From: Garcia nutans
Taxonomy: Eukaryota > Streptophyta > Magnoliopsida > Malpighiales > Euphorbiaceae
DNA: 64,000 bases
Assembly (NCBI GenBank): GCA_947685225.1
Contig: CANTUV010000009.1
Span: forward strand, 2,356,001-2,420,000
Direction: 5' to 3'
A program made the position numbers and the translations under genes. Shown piece after piece: positions 23,137 through 34,803 of the stretch; the stretch's first letter is position 1; the number at the start of each line of letters is the position of its first letter. The notes below the pieces were generated by a model that made no database searches, was not told the DNA's origin, and saw nothing but the letters and a program-made list of their open reading frames with translations.

Positions 23137-25438
23137 CTTAAAACCGTTGGTACCTGATTTATAAACAAGAAAAAGACACTTTAAGGATCTAGGATCAAGT
23201 TTGGTTCTATTAGTAGGTAATGTAGAAGCAAAACATAGGCAACCAAAGACTCTAAGAGAAGTTAAGTCTGGTTTAGTGTTATAAAAAATCCCATAAGGAC
23301 TTAAATTGTTCAAAAAGGTTTTGGAAGTCTATTTATAAGGTGGATAGCATGTATAAGAGCTTCTGACCAATAAGCAGAAGACAAATGACCCTGAAAAAGT
23401 AAAGCCCTGGTAACATTGAGCAGATGTTGGTGCTTTCGTTTAGCAATTCCATTCTGTTGGGGGAGTTGCCACATATGAAGTTTGATGGAGAATGCCTTTA
23501 GAATTATAAAAATCAAGCCACATAAATTCTGCACCATTGTCACTTCTAATAATTTTGATTCTAACATTGAACTGAGTTAGAACCATATTATAGAAGTTAG
23601 AAATAGACTTCCTAGCATCTGCTTTAGATTTTAGAAAACAAATCCAAGTAAATCTTGAACAATCATCAACAATTGTCAAAAAAAATATTTGAAACTAGAA
23701 ATAGATGGCACAGTAGGACCCCAAATATCAACATGTATGAAATCAAACATTTTATTAGAATGACTTGTGCTGTAAATGATAGCTTCTTTTGCTTAGCTAA
23801 ATGACAAACATCACAAGTTTCAACAGAAGAATGAATTAGATCAGGATAAGACTGCTGAAGAGTCTTTAACCTAGGTTGTGATGGATGGGCTAGCCTATAG
23901 TGCCAAACATCAATGTTATTCAAATTGGTAGCTATTCACTGAATGAACAGATGAAGTATTTACAGAAGGACGACAAGAATTTATGGAAACAATATTAACA
24001 GCAACAGGACTAGGGAAATGAGGATTAAAGTGGTAGCCTCTCTTGAGATCAGCTATACCAATCTTCCTCTTGATGGAATTCTGAATGATACAGAGATCAT
24101 TAGTAAAGAAAAGAGATATAGTGTTAGTAGATAAAAAGCTTACTAACAGAAATGAGATTATAGCTGAAATTAGGAACGACAAGAACATTGACAAGTAAAA
24201 GATTGCAAGAGAAAGTGACAAAACCTAAATGAGTAACATTGACTCGAGAACCATTTGGAAGAATAACAAAACAGTTTGTCACAAGTTTATAGTATTGAAG
24301 AAAAGAAATATTACAAATAATGTGATCTGAGGCACCAGTGTCCAAAATCCACTTAACAAACTTTAAACAATCAGAAGACAACGTAGAGAAACATAACCAA
24401 GATGATGATGAATTGGAAGAATCACTAACAATATTCTGAGCTAATAAATCAAAAGAAATAGGTGGTGCGCCAAGAATGCCATGTTCTGAATTAACAGTAG
24501 CAACATGAGGAGCAACAGAAGTTTGTTGAAGTAAGGCCAGCAACTGAGTACATTGCTCCTTGTTTAATGAATAAGAATCAGCTTCATGATGTGGTGTAGA
24601 CAAAGAAGATTGATCAACAACATTACTATCATGAAAAAGATCACCACCTTGCACTTGATTAGCATGTGCAACATTCATTCTAGGTCTATTTCGATTGAAA
24701 TAACTAGGGGGATAACCATGCTTTTTATAGAATCTATCCACAGTATGCCCTGACAATCCACAAAAGGCACAAATAGACTTCTTTCCTTCAAAAACAGGTT
24801 TTCTATTATAGAAACCACCAACAGTCTGAGATTGAGAAAAACCACCAGAACTAGTTGATTTAGCAAGACAAACAATATGATTTGATTCAATAACAGTAGC
24901 CATAGGAACAGATTTTTGCCTTTCGTGTTGAATAACAAGAGAGAAAACTCGATTCATTGAATGCAATGGCTCCATTAATAAAATCTGAGTTTTAACTGTA
25001 GTATAATTGTCATTCAAACCTCTCAAGAACTTGATTACTTTATCAGAAACTTGACATCCTCGAATAACATCCAAAACATTGCAACTACAAGCTGGTATAC
25101 AGATACAACTTGGCATAGGCCTGAGAGAGATTAATTCATCCCACAGTGTTTTAAGTTATGTGTCATACTCTGTAATAGTAAGATCACCTTGCATAAAAAT
25201 TGCAATTTCTTGTTGAATGTCAGAGATACGAATTGAATCCTTTTGCAAAAAATGATTATAGAGATCCTTCCAAATATCACTAGTTGTCTCAATACAACTG
25301 ATACTTGCAGCAATTGATGGCACAAGAGAGTTGGAAATCCACTACATCACCATTGTGTTATAAAGTACCCAAGCAGAAAACATATGATCTGAGGACTTAG
25401 GATGTTTAATGGTTCCATTAATGAACTGTACGTTACAC
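23137..25438 (-). pseudogene. Copia gag, protease and integrase, broken
   Basis: Minus strand from the right. The gag part begins near 25430 (NGTIKHPKSSDHMFSAW), with CIETTSDIWKDLYNHF and a run to 24124. The CCHC knuckle reads CAFCGLSGHTVDRF, so its last Cys is Phe. Protease: WILDTGASDHIICN (about 24310-24360). Pre-integrase: H-RLAH then CDVCHLAK. Integrase: DIWGP, TIVDDCSRFTWICF, IIRSDNGAEF. At 23141 the chromovirus interrupts the C-terminal region (SLKCLFLVYKSGTNGFK). Confidence 0.85.
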
Positions 25439-25511
25439 TCACCTTTGCTTTGAAATTACATCAACATTAATGGCTCCATTAATGGTTCCACTACATCAAC
25501 ATTACATTCAC
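25439..25511. other. Scrambled junction between copia and IST1-like gene
   Basis: The 20-base word TCACCTTTGCTTTGAAATTA occurs at 25439-25458 and again at 25508-25527, the latter at the true IST1-like exon edge. Between them are rearranged copies of words from both sides (ATTAATGG, GGTTCCA, ACATCAACATTA). This is the look of templated filler DNA from end joining. Confidence 0.6.
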
Positions 25512-26938
25512 CTTTGCTTTGAAATTATTGTAAGTCTGGAAACAACCAACTCACAGAAGAGCTCGATAAACTCATTGGCAGCCAAAACGTTCTGCTCTCT
25601 GATTACATGCTCAACCTACAACAACATGAAACTTATTTACGAGTTATGTCAATCTACTGATGTTGAGTATCAGTTTTCTAAAATCGATGTTTCATGCTGA
25701 TCTGTTCCCAATTCCAAATCCCTATTAAAATTGCAGAGGTAGACTGTTGCAAACCTCATCTCAGGATAGTCTAAGTAAAGGTCACCTACAACAACATTCA
25801 ACTGTTGAGAAACTATTGTAATGTGCCTTTGCTCACATTTTATTTCCTTCATAATCTTCATTGCAAATGAGGGGAAAAAAACACAATGCGTACGAACTTT
25901 AGAGCATTTATGCAAGTGACTTGAGCATATTAACATAAAATCATTGAATTTTCATTTTTGGCAAGCAAGAAGAATTTTGAAAAGGAAGGACATTTACAAG
26001 ACTCGCTTGAGGATTCTATATATTTTTTCTATGCAACTAACACAGTGATTTCTATTTCAAAATTAGTAAAATTGTAGAATTACTTTACGAGTTGTATTCA
26101 AAGCTTTAAGCATTACATTGCTAACGGATAGTACGCATGGTAGGGCAATATGGAGGGATCACAATATTGACCACAATTCCATGCACAATGGTGCTTTATA
26201 TCATTGCAACTCCAATGGTATGATTTAGACCAATTTCTAACAGAAGCATAAATGTTGCCAAGAAACACAATGCACTCAATTTGAATATCATTTCAAATTC
26301 ACTCAACACCTAAATGAAATCCCTAATCGTCACAAGATTTTGAGCCAAACAGAATCCAATCAGCACAAAAAGTGTTAACTGGGAGGAGTTTGCATTCCCC
26401 TTTCCAGTTCTTTGAGAAATTGGTATTTCCTTTGAATCAAAGTTCTGCTCTGCTAGTGCAAGACTAAACTGTACTTCAAGGCCTGGTAACTCAATCACTA
26501 AATAAACAAGCAGTATTATCAATTTAAAGAATTTTCATCCAATGGGTATATAACAAAAGCTGATTAAACACATTTATGGTTAAAAGAACAAACTTTTAAC
26601 TCACAAATCCAAAAAGTTTCTTCCTTTTTTTACTGTTCTTTTTCTTTTTGGCACAAGAACATGAATTCTCAGAAAAGGTCACAGATGTTAATATAAATTG
26701 TTTAAAACCCAAAACTGAAATAATGTTCAAAACTAACTTGACAGTAAAACCCAAATGCGCAAATTGCTCAATTTTCTGAGAGGATGCAAGAGCAAAAACT
26801 AGAGAAAATATAAAATTGTAGCCGTATACGAGCAGTGGCATCTTGACCAGACTGAAGAAGCAATGCAATGTCTCTCCTCATCTGCCTCGCCACCACCTCT
26901 CTCTTGTTTCGTAGAAACTTTATCCTCGCCACGGCCAT
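25512..26938 (-). pseudogene. IST1-like gene fragment, first two recognisable exons
   Basis: Plant IST1-like proteins act with ESCRT-III in endosomal sorting. Exon at about 26938-26822 encodes MAVARIKFLRNKREVVARQMRRDIALLLQSGQDATARIR. Exon at 25615-25512 encodes VEHVIREQNVLAANEFIELFCELVVSRLTIISKQ, after an acceptor TTGTTGTAG and before a donor GTGAATG. The phase fits the family. The first exon is followed by CTACAA where a GT donor is expected, so the splice site looks lost. All later exons are missing: the copia element begins right at the second donor. The true N-terminus and first ATG are uncertain. Confidence 0.75.
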
Positions 26939-27187
26939 TTTCGCCGCTGTTTTATTATTTTCCACAAAACCCCAAAAGAAAAAAACACGCAAAATAATTA
27001 CTGATCAAAACAATAAAACAACACCCAACAACTAAAGCAGAGAAAAAAATCAAATTTTCTTGGCAACCAAACAAAAGGTGGCTTAAAAAAGAACAAAAAG
27101 GGTATGCAAGAAAGCTGAAATGTACCATCTGGAGGAGCTAAAGCGTGGGCGAAAAATGGAAAAAGTGAGCTTCGTGAGCTTCTTCGT

Positions 27188-27526
27188 GTGAAAAGTGGCC
27201 ACACCAGTTACAGTCATGGATGTGGAGCCGAAAAAATTGTGTTTAATTCAGAGAAAGTTATAGTTTGGTCGAGTAACGGTCTATTTGACTCTGCCTTGAA
27301 GAAAATAGTGATTATGTGCATTGGATCAGACGGTTTAGAAAGGCTAAAAGAGGAGCCGACCTTGTTGATTGATGCGACTGATGGGTTAGAAGGAAAAATA
27401 GCCGTTATGTTGCTTAATACGTTGGGTTTTATGGGTGCAAATATGATGATGCTCAAATCCCAAAGCAAGCATGTTCTGAAATTTGCTTTTTATGCAAAAG
27501 AAAAAAAATCCTTTTATAAATTATAA
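27188..27526 (+). other. Unrecognised open stretch, coding status doubtful
   Basis: An open frame of 112 codons begins with a GTG, not an ATG. It has less A/T than its surroundings. I recognise no family, and the opposite strand is also open for 85 codons. It lies just upstream of the IST1-like fragment, so it may be part of that gene's old 5' region. Confidence 0.2.
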
Positions 27527-30500
27527 TTATAGTTTGAATTACAACTTAAAAAAATTTAATTCTAAAAATCACTCTGATGTCATCTTATGAATCAATTATC
27601 TTAACAATAAATACATTCCTTAGGTGTGCGTGTGGATATGAGCCAATTTTTAAAAAGCAATGGGTGAAAATCGCTTCTTATTAATGTTCTTAGTAAATTT
27701 GAAATGTTTACATAAATCATATCAATATATGTATCTACGTGGTTTATTACCATACTGATATTAATGCTATATCAGCATACTATGTTAGTAATATCACATC
27801 ATTTATCATTTCTACTAGTATGAAATTAAGAAATGACTAATATAAAAATAAATTAAAAAAAGAACAATGAATATTAATTGAACAGGAATTTATACAGTAT
27901 ACGGTAATTCATTTGTGACGTTTTCAATATTTATAGCTGTTAACTTATCTTTTTAAAGCAATAATTTTTTTTATTTATAATTTTTTATATTCATAATACG
28001 CATATAAAATATATAAATATAGACATAATATTTATAAAATAGATAAAAAAATAGATATAAGTATACACACAATATGCATAAAATACAAAATATTTATATA
28101 GTATCTAAACCATATATTTAATTTTTTAATTATATATACATAAGATACATAAATACAATATAAAAATAACATGCACATAATATTATACAATATTTACAGA
28201 TATCAATAAATATTTATATAATATATATACAATATATATAATATTTATACAATATCTATATTTTTTTTAATAAATTACACGTATAAAAAGAAAAAATATT
28301 TAAAAAACTCGAACCTGAAATCTAGATGAGAATAATATATAATTCTGGCCACTAGGCTATACATTGGTGATATACAATATCTATATAATAAAATTAATAT
28401 TTTTTAACTTTATTTTTTATACATAAAATATAAATTTATTTTAAAATAAATTTTATATTTTTATTAATATATTTTTATATATTTTATTTTTTATATTATT
28501 TTTGTGAGGGTTATTTTTTATTTATAATTAAAATTAATTTTTTTCTTTTTAAAATGATTAATAGATTTTATTTGTTGGAAATATTATTTAAAATATTAAT
28601 TTTTATTATCTTATTAAAATATATTTATCTAATAGAAAATTTGAAAAAAAAAAGATGAAAATTGAAGTAAAATATTATTTATAATGAAAAATGAGATATT
28701 TTAAAAAAATAGTGAGAAATTAGATATTTTTAAAAGTTTGATCCAATTTTTTTAAGAGTATAAATATTTTTTATAGTATTTAAAAATATATATTTTGATG
28801 GGTAATTTTATAGAAAAGCCCTTCTCTCAATTATAAACACACGGAGAAAATGGCATAATATGTTATTTTTTTAATTTAAAAAAATTATAACTTTTAAAAA
28901 CTTTAAAAAGTATTTTTTAAAAAAATTTAATTAGAATATATCATATATATATATATACACACACATCTGATATATAAAATATGCACTTTTATAAGTACCA
29001 ACTAGTATAAATTGAAAGTTAAAACTTAAAACTTAATAAAATAATTTGTGTAAGAAGAACTTGCGTTCTTATCATACTTTCAATTAATAAGACTCAAAAA
29101 AAGGTTTTATTCTTACTTTTATTTTTATTACTTTTAATTATTAATTACATATAAAAAAAGAGGACATATAGAATTTAAACTTAAAACTTATGTCGGAAAC
29201 AACACACTTTTAATCACTAAAATCTATATTAGGTGGTTTTTATTTTTATTACTTTAGATCTTATTAAATAAAGTATGATGTACTTTTAAAGTTGTTTTGT
29301 ATTTATTCTTTACTTAGTATATATTTTAGAGGAATCCGATTTTATAATTATACGAAGACCTGAAGTTTTTTTTAGATATACATATATATTTTAAAAAATT
29401 AATTTTTTAATGTTAATTTTTATTTTTTTCTAGTTTTAGTATAAAAAAATAAATATGTGCATAACATATATAAAATAAATATTCAACAATACAAACTATA
29501 TCTATAATAGCTACAATATATCTATAACACATGTACATAATATTTTTAATATTTATTTACTTTTATATATTTTTTTTAATTTTGTATTCTCATAATATAC
29601 ACACAAAATTCAATAATTTTTACATAAAATATACATAACTTAAATAATAAACACAGAACATAAATACAACATTTATAAAAACATCTACAACATTTACGAA
29701 ACATACATAAAATATCTATCAAATATCTATATAACATCTACATAATGAAATTGTGTGTATTTTTTTATTTTTTTAGTATATAATATGTAAAATTTATTTA
29801 AAAATAAATTTAACGATTTTTATTAATATATTTTCATATATTTTACTTTTTTATTGTTATTTATTTTTTATAATTAAAATTAAAACTTTTTCCTTTATAA
29901 ACAATCATGATTTTTATATGATGAAAAATAATTTAAAATATTAATTTTTATTATTTTATTAGAATATATTTATTTAATAGTAAAGTTTGAAAAAAAAAAG
30001 ATGAAAAATAAAGTAAAATATTGATTATAGTGAAGAAAAAATATTTTTTGAAAAAAAATAAAAACTTTTATTTTAGTAAGGAATAAAGTATTATTGAAAT
30101 TTTATTTTAATTTTATTTTTTTATAAAAATATAAATATTTTTAATATTTGTAGTATTTTAGGAATAAAAGTTATTTTTTTAGGTAGTTATGTAAATATTC
30201 TTATATTTTATCCCTTCATTTTATCTAGTTGATTAATAAAAAGGAAAGCTTTATTTCTCAAATTAAAGTTACTCGCTAAGTAAATGTCAATAATTATCAT
30301 AATTAGATGGTGATTTTAAGCTATATATATTGCATTACTTTAAGCTTTTGTCTAATATAAGAAATTAACCATAATACCTACACTAAATTGACAATATAGG
30401 AGATTTGAACTTTTTTGTAGCTCTATGTGATATTTAATTGAGAAGGGAAAGGAAATTTCTGTTAGTTTCAACTTCTAATAGCTTACAGCAAATATTCTCT

Positions 30501-31296
30501 AAAAAATAAAATATCTAATCCAATTAATACATTTCCAAATTGGGGATAATTTATAACAAATTATCTAGGAAAATGAAAATGGATTTAAATAGAAAACTAC
30601 ACAAATATAATCAACCTAAAATTATTTTCAAAGGTAATTAAATGATTACGAATATTATATTCCAAAAGAAAGATTATGAATATTGGTAAATTTTAAGTGA
30701 TTAGTATAATAATTTTCTAATAGAGTAAGTTAAAGTCCAATTAGGATCATGACAAAAAAAAATAAACCCTTAATTTTTTTTATTAATTACATATTGAGAA
30801 GAGAGCATTTAGAAATCAAAGTCGAGACTTAATCAAGAGCGACACATACTCCTGACTATTAAATTATAATTTGGTGATTAAAAAATAATCTTGTGTCAAT
30901 TTTTAATTAATTTATCATTCTAATTAAGAATTCTAATTGAAATAACAGTGATATCATATATTTTTCAAAAAAAGAAAAAAAAAAGGATACCATATAATTT
31001 CTCTTGTAACTTGTATACAATCAACACAAATGAAGTTTCTCTATAGAATTTGAATTTTATTTTATGATTTTACATAATATACAATGAAATATCCACACTT
31101 ACACTAATAGTCATGAATCAGTGTTAAACACATATAAAAGTTATAGCGACTCTTCCCAATACTTGCAAAAATAGAAAAAGAAAAATTCATGTAGATCGTC
31201 GAAAAAATTGAGAATACTATTGTAATCATACAAATGACCAACGAAAATACACTCTAATTTGTGAGAAACTATAATCAAATATCTAAGTAAGCATTC
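27527..31296. other. Very AT-rich spacer with diverged direct repeats and a SINE
   Basis: No gene seen. Bases about 28390-28790 and 29745-30170 are diverged direct repeats with the shared order TATTAATATATTTT, TATAATTAAAATTAA, TTAAAATATTAATTTTTATTAT, GAAAAAAAAAAGATGAAAA. Each is preceded by a run of ATA/ACA-rich sequence. Neither repeat has coding capacity or clear ends. Confidence 0.5.
28261..28371 (-). mobile_element. tRNA-derived SINE, 111 bp
   Basis: On the minus strand an A-box-like TAGCCTAGTGGCC (28359-28347) is followed about 30 bases later by a B-box-like AGGTTCGAG (28316-28308), then an A-rich end closing in A8. A perfect 14-bp target duplication, ATACAATATCTATA, flanks it (28247-28260 and 28372-28385). 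Pol III promoter boxes, poly(A) and target duplication together support a SINE. Confidence 0.78.
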
Positions 31297-31590
31297 CTAT
31301 TCATTTTCGAATTCTTCCATTCTAATATCCAAAATTTCAAGCATTTTCCGCGCAGATTGTATCTCCTGCAGCTCTAAATCTTTAGCTTCCAACAGATTAG
31401 TAAGTGCAAGATCCACATTCTCTAACTCATTCATGTTCTCCTGCTGCCATTCACATGCTACAACTGCTCCTCTGTACATAAATTTTGAAAGCAAAGACCA
31501 TTTACTAGGCTTTGGTTTCGAGATTGGTACAAAGAGGAAAATCAAGAGTGAACTAATTGCAGAAATAGTAACCCAACTTGTTTCTTTAAG
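31297..31590 (-). pseudogene. DUF241 gene, 3' part (separated by the Athila insertion)
   Basis: Encodes the C-terminal end of a plant DUF241 protein: SLLIFLFVPISKPKPSKWSLLSKFM, then AVVACEWQQENMNELENVDLALTNLLEAKDLELQEIQSARKMLEILDIRMEEFENE and a stop at 31297. It continues the gene part at 45405-45997 across 13.8 kb of Athila. After removing the element and one target copy the frames do not match: the C-terminal frame is one base off near 31575, so there is also a small indel beside the insertion. Confidence 0.8.
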
Positions 31591-32903
31591 TGATGGTTGC
31601 CGAATCCACCAAAAATAATATCCTGCTCTCCTACAAATAAAACTTGTAAATATGGTGAGAAGGGTCGAATCCCTAGAGACTAGCTTGTCAAGAATAAACC
31701 AGAACTGAATTATAAAATTGCAAATAACTAAAAATTAATTGGGGATTTGAAACTGAATAAAATCAAAGTAAAGCAAGAAATTAATATTGAAACCTGAAAT
31801 CAAAGAGATGAATTCAGCCAAGGTATACCGCGGTTCGAAGCTTATTATGATTGATCATTGATTCAAATTATAATCCTCAATTCCAAATTACATACAAGTT
31901 ATAGTTAGGAAGAACGTCAACCTAACCAATCCTACCGTATTATTAAGTTATTAAGATTCGATCTAATAATAACCCCTAATTAACTAGCAACCCTAAGTAC
32001 GACGAAGGATTTAACCGTTAACAGCCTTAAAAACAAGTAGGACCTTGAGCTAACTAACAGAAACTACGAGCTTCCATTTAAATCAGATTATAATCTTTCT
32101 TAATACAATCTAAAAAGTTTTACCCAATTAGATTTGTATCAATTACCACTTTTATCGACCTAATTAAACAATTACGTATCCAATTAAGTAGAATGGTTAT
32201 GAAGATTGCTATCAAACAATTAACGGGCCCTGTTAAATCATTCAATAGAATCAAACTAAGGGATGGATTTTCCCAATAAATCACAGAAAGATTATAAATG
32301 CAAAGAAAAATCAAGGAATTCGATTAAAAACTGTTCAATCTCACAATCATAATCAAGCTCCTACCTTGGATTAAACCTTGACTGAAAAAGATGATTAGCC
32401 ACGCATGGCTACTGAAGAAAACATCGTAATATCTGTAAAAAGAAACTAAAATTCGTAATAATCCCCAGGGTGGCCAAAAAGTGTCTTCTCAAAACCTAAT
32501 TTTTAACTTATATATTGCTAAAAGTGGGGCCCAACTAAATATATCACATAAAGACCCAAAACACAGTGTTTTTACATCTTCCCCCGCTCCAAAATAAGTA
32601 TAAAACGTGATTAAAACGTGTGGGTCAGCTGTACAATTAAATGCTGCCCCTCAACAGCTCCTTTGCACTTAGTTTTGCCCAAGAGTAAAGACTGGCAGTC
32701 TTGATTTTCCACTCTGAAATTCCAGCAATTGTATCCTCGCTCCAAAACTCTTCCATTATGCTCCTATTTGCTTCCTTTTCACCAAATCCAATATTTCCTA
32801 GCATAAAAATAATAAACCAAATTAAAACTCTATTTTAAGTACAAATAATGACAATTTCAGCATAAAATTAGGAACAAGAACATGTTGAATTTGCATGTTA
32901 TCA
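31591..32903 (-). repeat. Athila A 3' LTR
   Basis: 1313 bases, plus strand TGATGGTTGCCG...GCATGTTATCA, paired with 44092-45404. On the minus strand it directly follows the polypurine tract. Confidence 0.95.
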
Positions 32904-32942
32904 AATTTCCCCACACTTATCCCATGCTTGTCCTCAAGCATG
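32904..32942 (-). promoter_or_regulatory. 3' polypurine tract with AGGA-loop hairpin (Athila A)
   Basis: Minus strand: hairpin CATGCTTG-AGGA-CAAGCATG (32942-32923, 8-bp stem), four bases, then AAGTGTGGGGAAATT (32918-32904) directly against the 3' LTR. The purine tract would prime plus-strand synthesis. Confidence 0.75.
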
Positions 32943-34690
32943 ATTCAAAGCTCAAAATCAATCCATATAGGAGACCACAACTTCACTATGAAACTCAATC
33001 CAACATATGCAAAAACCGCAAACAACTTAACATCGCAATTGGATACCAAACCGTCAATATCATTCCATCATCATGAACTCAATCGAAAAAGGTTACACTA
33101 AGAATTCTTAAAACACACACGCACACATACGAAGTTTGAATCGATAGGCATTTTATTGAGCAATTAGCAAAGCATATAAAACACATTTTCATAGCTTCAA
33201 GAAAACCAAATAATGAACAACCATAAGCTCTCATCCAAATTCCCTATCCACTAATGTAGGACAAATCTCAACAAAGGATCAATAGGTCTTTTACTCGGGT
33301 TAGGCTAGGGTGAAGGTTACAAAAGATATGGATAATATAAGGATAAAGAATAACAAGAAAATAAGTCTCCAATATTAAATCTCAAACGAGCAATGCACAA
33401 TGTATTTACCCTTAATTAATGCTCAAATGACTACAAATGCGACTCAAAATAAAAATTATGTACGAATACAACTACAACAACAAGACTTACAAAATTCTAT
33501 AAACAAACTCAACTTTTCTCTTTTTTTTCATTTTTTTTCTGTTTTGCTGTTTTTTTTCTATTTTTTTTTCTGAAATTTTTTTCTTTTTTTTTTTCATAAA
33601 GAACACCCTAAAATCTATTTACAACAATAATTGAACCCAAGAAAAATTTACATCTAATAAGCATGGGTAACAAGATCTCTAATTCTAAAAACTACACAAA
33701 ATGCAATTGTGTCAATCCCAAATTATTAACATATGCATGTGCTCAACAAATAATTGAAAAAGACTATTTTCTCGCAAAAAGGGTGGTAGGCGAAGGCTTT
33801 TTCGGTTATATGGTTATATCGTGGGTTATGAAAAGAATTTAGAGTATACGTTTAGCATACTTCGTAGGCTAGAAGGGGTGAAAAGAACGGTAACGCAAAG
33901 GTGGGAAAAACATAAAAGGAATGATGAATCGGCCAAGAGAATGCCCAAATCATTTCCAAAGTCGAGACTCGCCTAGGATTTCGCCTCAAGGAAACGTAGA
34001 AGAAAGTTCTAGTGTTCGGAAGCTATTCTAAATTTTTAGCTTCGGAAATTGCTCTCAAAAACACCTATCCAAAGAAACTAAGTTTTGAAAACCATTTTGA
34101 GAATTCAAAGTGTAAACAATTTAAATTAAGACTCATGAGTGCAATGACGGTCAATTTCAAGTTATGGTTTCCGCTCGCTAAGCCTTATCGTCTAAGGTTC
34201 TCACAACGGTCAAACTAAGTAACAATAGCAAAGTCCTCCTCTCTAGACTTCCTAAGAGGTCAAAATCATGTTTAAAGACACAACAAACCCATTGAGTGAA
34301 TCCCAAAATCAGCAAATAGCATCAACAAGCTCAAAAATTTTACTCAAAATTTCATGGGATAAGTGCCAAACTAAAACTCAGAAGCATTCTCTATCAAAAA
34401 CTGTCATAATGGTCAATTTTAATTGAAAATGGACACATGGCAGCAACTAAAACTCACGATTCCAGCATATATGCCATAACTAAATATTTAAAAGTTGACC
34501 AAAAAGGAGCAAATCACCAAGTAAAGAACACAATGGTAGCAGCTACATAACATATAAAACTCACAAATTCAGCAAAATCACATCAAAATTACACCTGCTC
34601 AACCACATAAATCAGTCCCAAAAATTGCAGCAAAAACATAGCAAAAATGATGTCCAATTTCACAAATCACAGCAACAACATATATATATC
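32943..34690 (-). other. Athila A untranslated region between the two polypurine tracts
   Basis: No ORF is convincing. A purine-rich block on the element's sense strand (T-rich at 33515-33596 on the plus strand) is the only marked feature. Confidence 0.5.
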
Positions 34691-34729
34691 CACCTCCCCA
34701 CACTTACTCCTCACATTGTCCTCAATGTG
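34691..34729 (-). promoter_or_regulatory. Internal polypurine tract with AGGA-loop hairpin (Athila A)
   Basis: Minus strand: CACATTG-AGGA-CAATGTG (34729-34712, 7-bp stem), then AAGTGTGGGGAGGTG (34705-34691). It repeats the design of the terminal tract about 1.8 kb away, and lies some 75 bases after ORF2. Confidence 0.65.
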
Positions 34730-34803
34730 GACACAAGGCATAAAATGGAAAATAAGAGAAGAGTTAAAGAAACTGCCCTGTTTGGAGGAGTGACTACCAA
34801 ACC

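Larger units (their letters stand above)
14619..25438 (-). mobile_element. Ty1/copia retrotransposon, decayed, split by a chromovirus
   Basis: Minus-strand copia with gag, protease and integrase at 23137-25438 and reverse transcriptase and RNase H at 14883-16809. The middle is occupied by the chromovirus 16810-23136. A probable 3' LTR lies at 14619-14880. The 5' LTR and the start of gag are gone: homology stops at about 25438, where IST1-like gene sequence begins. Several stops and frameshifts are present. Confidence 0.85.

Noticed and set aside
27214..27468. Minus-strand open frame opposite the unrecognised stretch at 27188
   Set aside because: No family recognised and the two strands cannot be told apart; kept only as a low-confidence note on the plus strand.
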